The notes beneath the pieces were generated by a model that was not told where the DNA came from, searched no databases, and saw only the letters and a list, made by a program, of their open reading frames with translations. Both the position numbers and the translations under genes were made by a program. Of a DNA stretch of 64,000 bases, positions 8,340 to 17,987 are shown piece after piece; position 1 is the first letter of the stretch, and each line of letters begins with the position of its first letter. The stretch spans positions 186,001 to 250,000 of the forward strand of contig UBNQ01000020.1 of NCBI GenBank assembly GCA_900466875.1, given 5' to 3'. Source of the stretch: Hyphomicrobiales bacterium (lineage in GTDB: Bacteria > Pseudomonadota > Alphaproteobacteria > Rhizobiales > Rhizobiaceae).

Positions 8340-9292
8340 GGCTTATCCCTCGTCTCTTCGATCACGGCGGCAAGCGTTCGCTCGACGAGCGCAATCTTGA
8401 AGCGGTTGTCGTCAGTCGGCCGCGCATCGGCCATGAGCTCAGCACACGCGGCTTTAGCGCCCTTGGCCAAAGCCGCATCCGCAGCATCGACGCGCCACGG
8501 TTTAGGCGCAACGCCGCCAACGGCGACCCTTCCTGTACCGTCCGCCTGGATGATCGCACCGATCGAGACCAACGCGAATGCATAGGAGGCACGGTCACGC
8601 ACCTTGCGATAAATGTGCATGCCACCCGCCGGCTTCGGCAAGGTGACCGCCGTGATCATCTCGCCCTTCTCCAGCGCCGTTTCGATATGCGGCGAGTCGC
8701 CGGGCAGATGGTGGAAGTCGGAGATCGGGATGCTGCGGTTCGTGCCATCGGGCCTGGTTGTTTCGACCACGGCGTCAAGTGCGCGCATGGCGACCGCCAT
8801 GTCACTCGGATGGGTTGCGATGCAGGCCTCGCTTGTGCCGATCACACCGAGCTGTCGTGTCACTCCGCCGATCGCCGAGCATCCGCTGCCCGGCATCCGT
8901 TTGTTGCAGGATTGGGCGGTATCGTAGAAGTAGGGACAGCGTGTCCGCTGCAGAAGATTACCCGCCGTCGTCGCCTTGTTGCGAAGCTGTCCCGAAGCGC
9001 CGGCGACAAGCGCCCGCGACAGCAGTCCGTAGTCTCGCCGAACGGTTTCATGGGATGCCAGGTCTGTGTTGCGAACCATGGCGCCGATACGCAGGCCGCC
9101 CTCCGACGTGACCTCGATCTTGTCGAGACCGAGGCCGTTGACGTCGATCAGATGCGTCGGCACCTCGATTTCGAGCTTCATCAGATCCAGCAGATTCGTT
9201 CCGCCCGCAATGAACTTGGCTTCGGGATTGTTCGACGCGGACTCAGCTGCAGCGCGGACCGATTCCGCACGTTCGAAAGTGAAGGCTCTCAT
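8336..9292 (-). CDS. paoB: Molybdenum hydroxylase FAD-binding subunit, PaoB/YagS-like
   Basis: The 318-residue protein is the medium subunit, with an N-terminal FAD-binding domain ([10 protein letters not shown] near residue 30) and a C-terminal CO-dehydrogenase flavoprotein domain. It contains CPYFYDT and a Cys-bearing insertion ([17 protein letters not shown]) like that of YagS/PaoB, which holds an extra iron-sulfur cluster. The ATG at 9292 is chosen because it begins at MRAFTFERA and overlaps the iron-sulfur subunit stop by four bases; the frame extends further upstream but only within the preceding gene. It passes electrons between the iron-sulfur subunit and FAD. Confidence 0.85.
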   Translation of the reverse strand: MRAFTFERAESVRAAAESASNNPEAKFIAGGTNLLDLMKLEIEVPTHLIDVNGLGLDKIEVTSEGGLRIGAMVRNTDLASHETVRRDYGLLSRALVAGASGQLRNKATTAGNLLQRTRCPYFYDTAQSCNKRMPGSGCSAIGGVTRQLGVIGTSEACIATHPSDMAVAMRALDAVVETTRPDGTNRSIPISDFHHLPGDSPHIETALEKGEMITAVTLPKPAGGMHIYRKVRDRASYAFALVSIGAIIQADGTGRVAVGGVAPKPWRVDAADAALAKGAKAACAELMADARPTDDNRFKIALVERTLAAVIEETRDKP

Positions 9293-9924
9293 GCTTTGCT
9301 CCCCGCGACTTCGGTGATCGCCTCGACGATATTGGAATAGGCGCCGCATCGACAGATATTGCCGCTCATGCGTTCGCGGATCTCGGCAGACGTGACGCTG
9401 GCTTTTTCGGTCAGATCGCCGGTCACGTGGCTCGGGATATTCGCTTCGATCTCCTGAAGCACAGCGATGGAGGAACAAATCTGTCCGGGGGTGCAGTAAC
9501 CGCACTGGAACCCGTCATGCTTGACGAAAGCAACCTGCATCGGATGCAGGTTGCCCGGACGGCCGTAGCCTTCGATCGTGGTGATCTCATCACCGTCATG
9601 CATCACCGCAAGCGTCAGGCAAGAGTTGATCCGCCGGCCATCCACCATGACGGTACAGGCGCCGCACTGTCCGTGGTCGCAGCCTTTCTTCGTACCGGTC
9701 AGGTGCAAGTGTTCGCGCAGCGCATCCAATAAGGTGGTGCGATTATCCAGCTCCAGCGCGTGTTCTTCGCCGTTTACCTTGAATGAAACATTCGAACTTT
9801 GCTGCATTTCATTTCCTGATATCTGGGCGTGGGCATTGCCTGCGACCGAGGCGAATGCAGCGGTAGCGGCCGACGACACAAGCAGGTCGCGGCGTGATAT
9901 TTCGAACGGGCAAATTTCTATCAT
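9289..9924 (-). CDS. paoA: Molybdenum hydroxylase 2Fe-2S subunit with Tat signal, PaoA/YagT-like
   Basis: The 211-residue product starts with a twin-arginine signal ([11 protein letters not shown], cleavage probably after GNAHA), so the complex is exported folded. It then has the plant-type ferredoxin Cys set ([12 protein letters not shown] and a later Cys) and the second cluster domain CGYCTPGQ and CRCGAY. This is the small subunit of a PaoABC-type periplasmic aldehyde oxidoreductase. It is first in the operon. A candidate promoter upstream was not resolved. Confidence 0.85.
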   Translation of the reverse strand: MIEICPFEISRRDLLVSSAATAAFASVAGNAHAQISGNEMQQSSNVSFKVNGEEHALELDNRTTLLDALREHLHLTGTKKGCDHGQCGACTVMVDGRRINSCLTLAVMHDGDEITTIEGYGRPGNLHPMQVAFVKHDGFQCGYCTPGQICSSIAVLQEIEANIPSHVTGDLTEKASVTSAEIRERMSGNICRCGAYSNIVEAITEVAGSKA

Positions 9925-10252
9925 GAACGGCTCCGTTGGCTGTGAAGTACGGCAACCTTGCGGAAGGCTGACATGGCAAAGGTGACGATCTGTGGAGGCA
10001 TGAACCGGCGCGTTCCCAAATCAGTCTCCGATCGTTGGAGGTCTGTCTTAAACCGACAGAAATTTGAAACTCGACGCTCAGATCGTTGTTCCAATCGTCT
10101 GGAAAGCAGAACAAAACAAATTCGTGATCGGCAGGAGACATCGCCATTGCACCGAGCATGCCAATGAGATGAAAAAACAGCGGTCTGCGTGCTCCTCGTG
10201 GCGGGTGCACTTCAGGTGAACGAGCGCGACCGGAAAGCCGCGCCGCGAAACA
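9925..10252. other. Intergenic region between paoA and a Gfo/Idh gene
   Basis: These 328 bases must hold the paoABC promoter and the end of the Gfo/Idh gene. A one-mismatch EcfG pattern (GGAAC-N16-AGTT, 10068-10092, minus strand) lies 144 bases from paoA and is too weak to call. No gene, terminator or clear repeat was seen. Confidence 0.4.
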
Positions 10253-11368
10253 TCATTTCGATTGCGGAATGATGCTGATCATTTCGTCTTCGGACGGCTC
10301 TTTCGCTGGCTTTAGTTTCAGAGCCTGCTCGGGCTGAACCTGCTTTGATCGCCGAGCCGGCGGCAATACGACAGTCTCGCCTGTCTTCAGAGACTGCTCG
10401 ACAGCCGCAAGCACCCGCATATCCATAAGACCCTCCTCGCCATCGGCTTCCGGATCGGTGCCTTTGAGGATGCAGTCAGAGAAATATTGCGTCTCGTTAC
10501 CAAACTGCTCAACCGGGTCGAAGCTGTGCGTTTTCTCCCCGTCGTCCGTCTTTTCCACATAGGAAATACCAATGCTCGGACCGAACATGAAGCAGGGCGA
10601 CGCGACGATGGTCGCCTTTGTCCCCACAAGCGTGAAGCTCTCGGCGGAGGCCGTAGCATAGCTGACCGTGAACTGCGCGCTCCGCTTGCTTGGAAAGCGA
10701 AGTGTCACGGCGACGGTATCATGGAAATCGAAACCACGGTCGGCGGCCTTTGTGCCGACGGCATGGACCGCCACCGGTTCTTCGCCGAACAGATTGCGAA
10801 CTGCATTCAAAGGATACGTACCCATGTCGGGGACGGGGCCACCCCAATAGCCGTTGTGACCGCGAGAGTTTTCCTCGGCAACATTTTGCGCGAACGTCGA
10901 TGTGAAGGCCCGCAGATCTCCGAACTCGCCATTTCGCGCTCGTGTGATCATCTGGACGGTCGCTGGCTCATGGTGCAGGCGGTAGGCGATCATCAACTTG
11001 GCGGCACTGGTAGTCGAAGCCTCAAGGATTTTCTCTGCATCCTCGACGCTTGCAGCCATCGGCTTTTCCAGGAGGACATGAATGCCGGCCGCCAAGGCAT
11101 CGACCGCAAGGTAAGTGTGGTGTGCGTTCGGGGTCGCGATATAGACGGCATCAATTTCGCCAGAGCTGAGAAGCTGTCCATAATCGTCGTAGGACCAGGC
11201 TTTGATGCCGTAGCGACTGGCGAGCTTGTCCGCTTTCACCGGATCGCCGGTCACAAGCGCTGCAAGCTGTGAATTATTCGTTTGGCCGATACCGGGCATG
11301 AACGCCTGTTGCGAAATCTGGCCGCTGCCCACCACTGCGTAGCGAACTTTCTTTGAAACTGAAGTCAT
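10253..11368 (-). CDS. Gfo/Idh/MocA family oxidoreductase
   Basis: The 371-residue protein has the N-terminal Rossmann motif VVGSGQISQQAFMPG, the family EKP motif (LLEKPMAAS, near residue 98), and a C-terminal alpha/beta domain with the GHNGYWGGPVPDMGTYPLNA segment, whose D and later H are typical substrate or catalytic residues. Family members oxidise or reduce sugars, inositols or related compounds with NAD(P). It is most like glucose-fructose-oxidoreductase-type members. It lies on the same strand as paoABC but 328 bp upstream, so may be a separate unit. Substrate is not predictable. Confidence 0.8.
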   Translation of the reverse strand: MTSVSKKVRYAVVGSGQISQQAFMPGIGQTNNSQLAALVTGDPVKADKLASRYGIKAWSYDDYGQLLSSGEIDAVYIATPNAHHTYLAVDALAAGIHVLLEKPMAASVEDAEKILEASTTSAAKLMIAYRLHHEPATVQMITRARNGEFGDLRAFTSTFAQNVAEENSRGHNGYWGGPVPDMGTYPLNAVRNLFGEEPVAVHAVGTKAADRGFDFHDTVAVTLRFPSKRSAQFTVSYATASAESFTLVGTKATIVASPCFMFGPSIGISYVEKTDDGEKTHSFDPVEQFGNETQYFSDCILKGTDPEADGEEGLMDMRVLAAVEQSLKTGETVVLPPARRSKQVQPEQALKLKPAKEPSEDEMISIIPQSK

Positions 11369-11744
11369 GATTTTCCGATTACGTGATTGACGTCTCTTGA
11401 GATCCTTCGCGATGACCGCGACAGACCCTGGCCAAATGCCTCATATGCCAAACGGTTCCCGATGCTGACATTGCTTTTGCTGCACCGCAGCATCACCAAG
11501 GCAGCTTGCAAGCTGCACTCATCGGCGAGCAACTGGGTGTATTGCGAACTGCAGCGGCTTAGATCCAGCGGCTAGATAGAATGAGCATTGCAACCTGAGG
11601 CAATCGCACCGACTTTCTCGTCAATCCGTCTGCAAATGGCGCTGGATATATCAGACACATGCTCGGCTAATTGTCTGAAACTTTTTCCCGTTTCAGAGCT
11701 TTCTGCTCACGACCTGCAGACAGCAGCGCAGTGGAGCAAAATGA
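11369..11744. other. Divergent promoter region
   Basis: The 376 bases separate the Gfo/Idh gene (minus) from the alcohol dehydrogenase gene (plus). Beyond the inverted repeat at 11675-11696 no regulator gene, terminator or EcfG pattern was seen. Confidence 0.4.
11675..11696. promoter_or_regulatory. Perfect inverted repeat upstream of the alcohol dehydrogenase
   Basis: CTGAAAC (11675-11681) and GTTTCAG (11690-11696) form a perfect 7-bp inverted repeat around 8 bases (TTTTTCCC), 49 bases before the dehydrogenase start. It may be an operator for an unlinked regulator. It could also be a leader hairpin. Confidence 0.4.
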
Positions 11745-12845
11745 ATGACGAAAGCACTCGGCTATGCCACCAAGCATTCCTACAGCCGGCTGAAGCCGCT
11801 CGAATTCGAATGCCAGGAACCGGGCGCCAGCGACGTCGAGATCGACATCGTCTATTGTGGTGTCTGCCATTCCGACGTGCATCAAGCCGAAAACGACTGG
11901 GGAAACACCGTCTATCCCTGCATGCCAGGCCACGAGATTGTCGGACGTGTTACCAAGGTCGGCACCAGTGTTACGCGCCATGCGGTCGGTGACCTGGTCG
12001 GCGTCGGATGCATGATCGACAGTTGTCGCGAATGTGAATCTTGCCGCAACCACGAAGAACAATATTGCGAGGGGCCGAACTCGTGGCTCGCCACATATAA
12101 CGGCCCAATGAAACCGGCCGCGATGGCAAAGACCGGGCAGAACTCTTATGGCCGCGACAACACCTTTGGCGGTTATTCAACGACGATCGTCGTCAGCCAA
12201 GATTTCGTCCTCAAGATCCCCGCCTCCATCCCGATCGAAGCCGCGGCACCCATTCTGTGCGCCGGTGTGACGACCTACTCGCCGATGAAGCATTGGGGCA
12301 TCAAATCCGGCCAGACGGTCGGTATCGTCGGCTTCGGCGGCCTCGGCGACATGGCCGTGAAAATCGCCAAAGCGATGGGTGCGGATGTCACCGTCTTCAC
12401 GACTACGAAGGAGAAAGTCGAAGAGGCACGCCGGCTTGGGGTTAAGGCGGTGGTCGAAACCGATAGCGATGCCCTTGCGGACCTCGAGGCAGTCTTTGAT
12501 TTTATCCTCTCCACCATCCCGGAAAAGCACAAGGTCGACACGTTCACCCCGCTGCTCAAGCGCGACGGCACCTATGTCGCGGTGGGCGCTTTGGCCACCA
12601 TGCCGGGTTATGACAACCAGGCAATGATCATGGGGCGGAAAAAGCTGGCCGGCTCGCTGATCGGTTCGATCGCAGAAACCCAGGAGATTTTGGACTTCTG
12701 TGCGGAACATCGCATCGCGCCGGATGTTCAGGTCATCCCGATCCAGGAGATCAACGAGGCCTATAAGAAGATCAAGAAAGGCGATGTGCGGTTCCGCTAC
12801 GTGATCGACACCGCCAGCCTGCGCGAGGAAATGGCGAACGCCTGA
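11745..12845 (+). CDS. Zinc-dependent NAD(P) alcohol dehydrogenase, YahK/CAD-like
   Basis: The 366-residue protein is a medium-chain dehydrogenase of the cinnamyl-alcohol dehydrogenase group. It has the catalytic-zinc Cys in CGVCHSDVH, the GHE motif (MPGHEIVG), four structural-zinc Cys in DSCRECESCRNHEEQYC, and the nucleotide-binding GFGGLGDMAVK. Members reduce aldehydes to alcohols, commonly with NADPH, and help in aldehyde detoxification. The start at 11745 has GTGGAG upstream. A catalase-like gene follows after 43 bp and a YdeP-type molybdoenzyme after that, so an operon is likely. Confidence 0.9.
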   Translation: MTKALGYATKHSYSRLKPLEFECQEPGASDVEIDIVYCGVCHSDVHQAENDWGNTVYPCMPGHEIVGRVTKVGTSVTRHAVGDLVGVGCMIDSCRECESCRNHEEQYCEGPNSWLATYNGPMKPAAMAKTGQNSYGRDNTFGGYSTTIVVSQDFVLKIPASIPIEAAAPILCAGVTTYSPMKHWGIKSGQTVGIVGFGGLGDMAVKIAKAMGADVTVFTTTKEKVEEARRLGVKAVVETDSDALADLEAVFDFILSTIPEKHKVDTFTPLLKRDGTYVAVGALATMPGYDNQAMIMGRKKLAGSLIGSIAETQEILDFCAEHRIAPDVQVIPIQEINEAYKKIKKGDVRFRYVIDTASLREEMANA

Positions 12846-12888
12846 TAAGCGCAGCCACACACGACCTTTCAATCAAGGAGCTCGATAT

Positions 12889-13965
12889 ATGTCCACGTCC
12901 GCACCGGTCAGATATTCGCCCAATCTCGAAACCATCAGTTCCGACGAAGCCGAAACCGTTTCCGGCCTGATCGACCAGTTCGACATCATCCTGCAAAAGA
13001 CCGCCGAAGATTACGGTCATGCCGTTCGGTCCGTGCATGCCAAAGCGCATGGCATCATCGAAGGCAGGATGACGGTCCGGGAGGGGCTGCCACCGGAACT
13101 TGCCCAGGGCCTGTTCGCCAAACCCGGCCAATATCCGGTCTATATGCGGCTTTCCACCAATGCCGGCGATATCCTTCCCGACGCGATCGCGCTGCCGCGC
13201 GGGCTCGCATTGAAAGTCGTCGGCACCGATGGGCTTCGTCTTCCCGACGCCGATGGCGACACGCAGGACTTCGTCATGGTCAACGGCCCGGTATTCCAGG
13301 CGCCTAATCCTGAAAAGTTCCTATCCAGTTTGAAGCTGCTGGCGCGCACGACTGACAGGATGGAGGGCACCAAGACCGTGATGTCGAGCGTGTTGCAGAC
13401 GGTCAACAAAGGCCTCGAAGCCGTCGGGGTCGCCAGCCCGACCGTGCAGTCGCTCGGCGGTGCGCCGAATGTCGATCCGCTCGGCGAGACCTATTTCAGC
13501 GTCACGCCATTTCGATACGGGGATTATGTCGCGAAATTTCGCCTGAAGCCGGTATCTTCCGACCTCACCAAGCGCACCGGTACCGAGATCGATGCCAGCG
13601 TTCGCGAGGATGCGATCCGCGAAACCGTCCAGGCCGAGATGCAGGATACGGTGGGAGAATGGGAATTCCAGGTTCAGCTCTGTCGTGACATCGAAGTTCA
13701 GCCGATCGAGGACCCGACGGTCGAGTGGAAGGAAGACGAGGCACCCTTCGTCACGGTCGCGACGGTCACCGCCGGGCCGCAGGATAGCTGGAGCGACGCC
13801 AAGGTTCAAAAGGTCGATGAGGAGATGCGGTTCAGCGTCTGGACCGGCCTTGCGGATCACCAGCCGCTGGGCAGCATCAACCGCGCCCGCAAGGACACCT
13901 ACCTGCACTCCGCGCAGTTCCGGGCGACGTTCAACGGCTGTCCGTTTCACGAGCCACGCCAGTAG
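12889..13965 (+). CDS. Catalase-family heme protein
   Basis: The 358-residue protein is a short catalase-fold protein, below the roughly 480 residues or more of classical catalases. It has the VHAKAHGII segment with the distal His, the MRLSTN strand, and a C-terminal SINRARKDTYLHSAQFR segment near the proximal region. Such minimal catalases may degrade hydrogen peroxide or organic peroxides, sometimes weakly. A good AAGGAG site precedes the ATG. It sits between an alcohol dehydrogenase and a molybdoenzyme, suggesting a redox-stress unit. Confidence 0.8.
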   Translation: MSTSAPVRYSPNLETISSDEAETVSGLIDQFDIILQKTAEDYGHAVRSVHAKAHGIIEGRMTVREGLPPELAQGLFAKPGQYPVYMRLSTNAGDILPDAIALPRGLALKVVGTDGLRLPDADGDTQDFVMVNGPVFQAPNPEKFLSSLKLLARTTDRMEGTKTVMSSVLQTVNKGLEAVGVASPTVQSLGGAPNVDPLGETYFSVTPFRYGDYVAKFRLKPVSSDLTKRTGTEIDASVREDAIRETVQAEMQDTVGEWEFQVQLCRDIEVQPIEDPTVEWKEDEAPFVTVATVTAGPQDSWSDAKVQKVDEEMRFSVWTGLADHQPLGSINRARKDTYLHSAQFRATFNGCPFHEPRQ

Positions 13966-13980
13966 TCTCATCGGTCATCC

Positions 13981-14010
13981 GCGGGCTCTGCCGCCTTTGG
14001 CAGAGCCCGC
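13981..14010 (+). other. Strong hairpin between the catalase-like and YdeP-like genes
   Basis: GCGGGCTCTGCC (13981-13992) pairs perfectly with 13999-14010 around a 6-base loop. There is no T run, and the next gene begins 30 bases later, so it is more likely an mRNA-stabilising or attenuating stem than a full terminator. Confidence 0.6.
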
Positions 14011-14039
14011 CATCCCCATCCCTCAATTGGAATTCACCG

Positions 14040-16319
14040 ATGGCAGACACGATCCCCAACCCAGAATCCGAGGGCCCCTCCGGCGGCTGGGGCTCGGTCA
14101 AATCGATCGCGCGCATCTATGGCGACACCAGGCCACCTGCGGCCGTGGTGGAGACGCTGGCGCGGCAGAACAAGCCCGGCGGCTTCATGTGCGTCTCCTG
14201 CGCCTGGCCGAAACCGGTGAACTATCACCCGTTCGAGTTCTGCGAGAACGGGGCCAAGGCAACACTTTCCGATTTGACCAGCGCCCGGTGTACACCCGAC
14301 TTCTTCCACGATCATTCTGTCGAGGAACTCCGGGCATGGAAGGATTACGATCTCGAGCAGACCGGGCGGCTGACTCATCCCTTGCGCTATGATGCCGGGA
14401 CCGATCGATATGTCGAGGTCACCTGGAAAGAGGCCCTTGAAACGATCGGCGTGACGTTGAAAGCGCTGCCGCGAGAGAGCGTGGTCTTCTACTCATCCGG
14501 CCATGCCGGGCTGGAAGCATCCTACCTCTATGCGCTGCTCGCCCGCGTCTTTGGCAACAACAACCTGCCGCAAAGCTCCAACATGTGCCACGAAACGACT
14601 TCGGTCGGGCTGAACAAGGTGATCGGGTCACCTGTCGGCACGATCGTCTGGGACGACCTGGAAAAGGCCGATGCCTTCTTCTTCTTCGGTCAGAACCCCG
14701 GTTCGAACAGTCCACGCTTCCTCCATCCGCTACAGGAGGCGAAAAAGCGCGGTGCGCGCATCGTCACCTTCAATCCGGTCGTCGAGCAGGGACTAGTCTC
14801 ATTCGTCAATCCGCAGAGCCCGGTCGACATGTTGACGGGTCACGAGACGCAGATCTCCGACGAGTATCTCCAGGTTCAAGCCGGCGGCGACATCGCTGCC
14901 ATCCTCGGGCTTTGCAAGGTCGTCGTCGAAGCCGACGATTCGGCAGTTGCGGCCGGCGACAAGCGCGTCATCGACATCGACTTCATCGATGAACACACCA
15001 CCGGCCTGGAGACATTCATCTCGCTGGTCCGGCAGACGACCTGGGCAGAGATCGAGCGCGAGAGCGGCCTGAGGGAGCCGGCCATCCGCCGCGCCGGTGA
15101 GATCTACATCGCTTCGGAACGGGTCATCGGCGTCTATGGCATGGGCCTGACGCAACATAGCCAGGGCGCGCTCAATGTCGCCATGGTGGTGAACCTTCTG
15201 CTTCTGCGCGGCAATATCGGCCGGGAGGGTGCCGGCTGCTGTCCGGTCCGGGGGCACTCGAATGTCCAAGGTCAGCGGACGGTTGGAATAGCCGAGAAGA
15301 CGAAGCTCATCCCTATGGACAAGCTGAAGCAGTTGTTCGACTTCGACCCGCCGATGAAAGACGGAACGACGATCGTGGATGCGGTGAAGGGCTTGATGGC
15401 CGGCGAGATTAAGGCATTCATTTCGCTCGGTGGCAATCTGGTCCGCGCCGTTCCGGAGCAGAAGGAAATGGAGCGGGCCTGGGCAAAACAGGAACTGACG
15501 GTGGTGGTGTCCACAAAGCTCAACCGCAGCCACCTATTTCCGGCGAAGAATGCCTATATCCTTCCCTGCCTCTCACGCGCGGAAATCGATGATCAGGCGA
15601 CAGGAAATCAAGCCGTCTCCACCGAGGACAGCTTCTCCCATATTTCTGGCTCGATCGGTAAGCGCACGCCCGCGTCCGAGCACCTGAAGAGCGAGCTGGC
15701 AATAGTTACCGGGATAGCGAAAGCCACGCTTGAGCCCAGCCCGAAGCTGAAATGGGACGAGTGGGAGGGCGACTACAGTCTGGTGCGCCAACTGATCGAG
15801 TTCACCTACCCCAACGATTTTACGGGCTACAATGATCGCCTCTTCCAGCCGGGTGGTTTCTACCGCGGCAACGATGCCCACCAACGTGTGTGGAATACGC
15901 AAGAGAAAAAGGCGGTGTTCACCACGCCGAAGCAACTGAACGCCTTGTCGTTCGCGGATGCCGACGGCCGGTTTCGGCTGATCACCATGCGCTCCAACGA
16001 CCAGTTCAACACGACAATCTACGGCTACTCCGATCGTTTCCGCGGCATTGAGGGAACGCGGGACGTCGTGTTGATGAGCAAGTCCGACATCGATGCCACC
16101 GGGCTGGTCGAAGGACAGATTGTGACGCTGGTCAGCGATTTCGGCGATGGGATCCGCCGAGAGCTTGCTGGCCTGACCGTCAGGGCGCATAACCTGCCGA
16201 ACGGGACGATTGGTGCTTATTACCCGGAAGCCAATGTGCTGAACGCCATCGACCATCACGATGAGCTGTCAAAGACGCCGGCTTCCAAAGCCATCCCGGT
16301 TCGGATCGAGGTTCAATAA
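14040..16319 (+). CDS. FdhF/YdeP family molybdopterin oxidoreductase
   Basis: The 759-residue product is a molybdopterin-guanine-dinucleotide oxidoreductase of the YdeP group. The N-terminal FMCVSCAWPKP carries only part of the Cys set found in formate dehydrogenases. Other family segments are GQNPGSNSPR (cofactor binding), GAGCCPVRGHSNVQG and a C-terminal molydopterin dinucleotide-binding domain (ITMRSNDQFNTTIYG). In E. coli YdeP contributes to acid resistance and its reaction is unsettled. Here it ends a likely operon with an alcohol dehydrogenase and a catalase-like protein. Formate dehydrogenase activity should not be assumed. Confidence 0.8.
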   Translation: MADTIPNPESEGPSGGWGSVKSIARIYGDTRPPAAVVETLARQNKPGGFMCVSCAWPKPVNYHPFEFCENGAKATLSDLTSARCTPDFFHDHSVEELRAWKDYDLEQTGRLTHPLRYDAGTDRYVEVTWKEALETIGVTLKALPRESVVFYSSGHAGLEASYLYALLARVFGNNNLPQSSNMCHETTSVGLNKVIGSPVGTIVWDDLEKADAFFFFGQNPGSNSPRFLHPLQEAKKRGARIVTFNPVVEQGLVSFVNPQSPVDMLTGHETQISDEYLQVQAGGDIAAILGLCKVVVEADDSAVAAGDKRVIDIDFIDEHTTGLETFISLVRQTTWAEIERESGLREPAIRRAGEIYIASERVIGVYGMGLTQHSQGALNVAMVVNLLLLRGNIGREGAGCCPVRGHSNVQGQRTVGIAEKTKLIPMDKLKQLFDFDPPMKDGTTIVDAVKGLMAGEIKAFISLGGNLVRAVPEQKEMERAWAKQELTVVVSTKLNRSHLFPAKNAYILPCLSRAEIDDQATGNQAVSTEDSFSHISGSIGKRTPASEHLKSELAIVTGIAKATLEPSPKLKWDEWEGDYSLVRQLIEFTYPNDFTGYNDRLFQPGGFYRGNDAHQRVWNTQEKKAVFTTPKQLNALSFADADGRFRLITMRSNDQFNTTIYGYSDRFRGIEGTRDVVLMSKSDIDATGLVEGQIVTLVSDFGDGIRRELAGLTVRAHNLPNGTIGAYYPEANVLNAIDHHDELSKTPASKAIPVRIEVQ

Positions 16320-16481
16320 GATCAACGACTTCGCTGGGATGAAGAACCCGTTCCAATTTTCGTCCTTCACCCAGCGGCGGGAACGTTTCAGGTGCGCGTT
16401 TTGTTTGTGTTCATACCGGCCTTGTATATTTGACATACTGCAATAAATCGCCGTGACCAGTGCCCGTTCAATAGGAACCAA

Positions 16482-17987
16482 ATGACCTCGCATATCAGTC
16501 CCCAGACAGATATTTTCCAGTTCCTGGGGCATAGTGGCGAAGTCTCTGGAATCATCCGTACCTTCGACTGGGCATCGACTCCGCTCGGGAACATAACCAC
16601 TTGGCCGCAATCGCTGAAAACGGCGACTGCGCTGCTTTTGCAGTCTCCCGTCCCGATCGTGATGCTCTGGGGCGAAGAGGGCGTGATGATCTACAATGAC
16701 GCCTATTCGGGATTTGCGGGCCATCGCCATCCGAAACTGTTTGGGTCGAATGTGCGTGAAGGCTGGTCTGAGATCGCCGACTTCAACGATAACGTTATGA
16801 AGGTCGGCTTGTCGGGCAGGACGCTCGCCTATCGTGACCAGGAACTGACACTTCATCGCAATGGCATTCCTGAACAGGTTTGGATGGATCTCGATTACTC
16901 GCCGGTGATCGACGAAAGCGGCAAGCCAGCGGGCGTCATCGCCATCGTTGTCGAAACGACAGAGCGGGTGCTGGCCGAGCGGAGAAACCGCGAAGAGTCG
17001 CAACGTCTGCAGGATCTCTTCGAGCAAGCCCCAACCTTCATGGCGATGGTAAGTGGGCCAGATCATCGCTTTGTCATGATCAACCCCGAATACCGGCGGG
17101 TGATCGGCGGACGGCATGTCGAAGGGCGTTCGTTTGCAGAAGCACTTCCCGAGATTGCGGAGCAAGGTTATGCCGCCCTTCTGGATGAGGTAGTCCAGTC
17201 CGGCGCAACAGTTCGGAGAATGTCCGAGCGGGTGCTGTTTCGGTGGTCGGAAGACGGACCGATGGAGGAGCGTTTCGTCGACTTCGTCTATCAGCCCATC
17301 CGGGGCGAGTCCGGCATGGTCACAAGCATTTTCATCCAGGGCTCTGATGTCACTGAGCGCGTGCGCGCCGAAAACCACCAGAAGCTCCTGATCAACGAGC
17401 TGAACCACCGCGTCAAAAACACCCTTGCCTCGATCCAGTCGATCGTCTCGCAGACGCTACGCGGCCCGCAAACCAAAGAGGAAGCATCGTCGGCGATTAC
17501 CGCGCGCATCTTGTCCCTCTCGCGTGCCCATAACATTCTCACCGACGAGAACTGGGATGGCGCTGATCTCGAGACGATGATCGCCAGTTCGCTTGAGACC
17601 TTCCAGCAGCCGGGGCGCGGCACCATTAACATTGCAGGGCCCAAGCTTCGTGTCGGTCCGCATGCGGCCCTGTCGATTGCTCTTGCGATCCATGAACTCG
17701 AATCGAACGCTTTCAAGTTTGGAGCTCTTTCAGTTAACGACGGCAGCGTTGTCATAGAGTGGTCAATCTCGGCCGATGGCGCGTTCATACTCACCTGGAC
17801 TGAGCAGGATGGCCCAGCGGTCGGAACAGGAAATCGCCAGGGGTTCGGGTCAAGGCTGCTGCTTAGGGTGCTGCCGATTGAGCTGAGCGGAAGCGCCGCT
17901 CTGGACTATCGACCGAGCGGTATCGCATTCACGCTTCGAACCAGCCTGGACGCGATCAGCGATCGCCCAGCGGTGGAAGGCGCGTAA
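16482..17987 (+). CDS. HWE-family sensor histidine kinase with PAS domains
   Basis: The 501-residue cytosolic kinase has an N-terminal PAS-like sensor (about 18-165), a second PAS domain (about 170-295), and an HWE dimerisation and ATPase region. The phospho-accepting His is H309 in NELNHRVKNTL; the WxE signature is in LTWTEQDGP and the G box reads GFGSRLL. HWE kinases frequently feed the alphaproteobacterial general stress response. It overlaps the next gene (single-receiver regulator) by one base (TAATG), so the pair is almost certainly cognate. The first sensor domain closely resembles the one in the hybrid kinase at 20579-23731. AGGA at about 16473 supports the start. Confidence 0.9.
   Translation: MTSHISPQTDIFQFLGHSGEVSGIIRTFDWASTPLGNITTWPQSLKTATALLLQSPVPIVMLWGEEGVMIYNDAYSGFAGHRHPKLFGSNVREGWSEIADFNDNVMKVGLSGRTLAYRDQELTLHRNGIPEQVWMDLDYSPVIDESGKPAGVIAIVVETTERVLAERRNREESQRLQDLFEQAPTFMAMVSGPDHRFVMINPEYRRVIGGRHVEGRSFAEALPEIAEQGYAALLDEVVQSGATVRRMSERVLFRWSEDGPMEERFVDFVYQPIRGESGMVTSIFIQGSDVTERVRAENHQKLLINELNHRVKNTLASIQSIVSQTLRGPQTKEEASSAITARILSLSRAHNILTDENWDGADLETMIASSLETFQQPGRGTINIAGPKLRVGPHAALSIALAIHELESNAFKFGALSVNDGSVVIEWSISADGAFILTWTEQDGPAVGTGNRQGFGSRLLLRVLPIELSGSAALDYRPSGIAFTLRTSLDAISDRPAVEGA

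Noticed and set aside
16380-16400. GGAAC followed by CGTT upstream of the first HWE kinase
   Set aside because: The spacer is only 12 bases, too short for an EcfG promoter.
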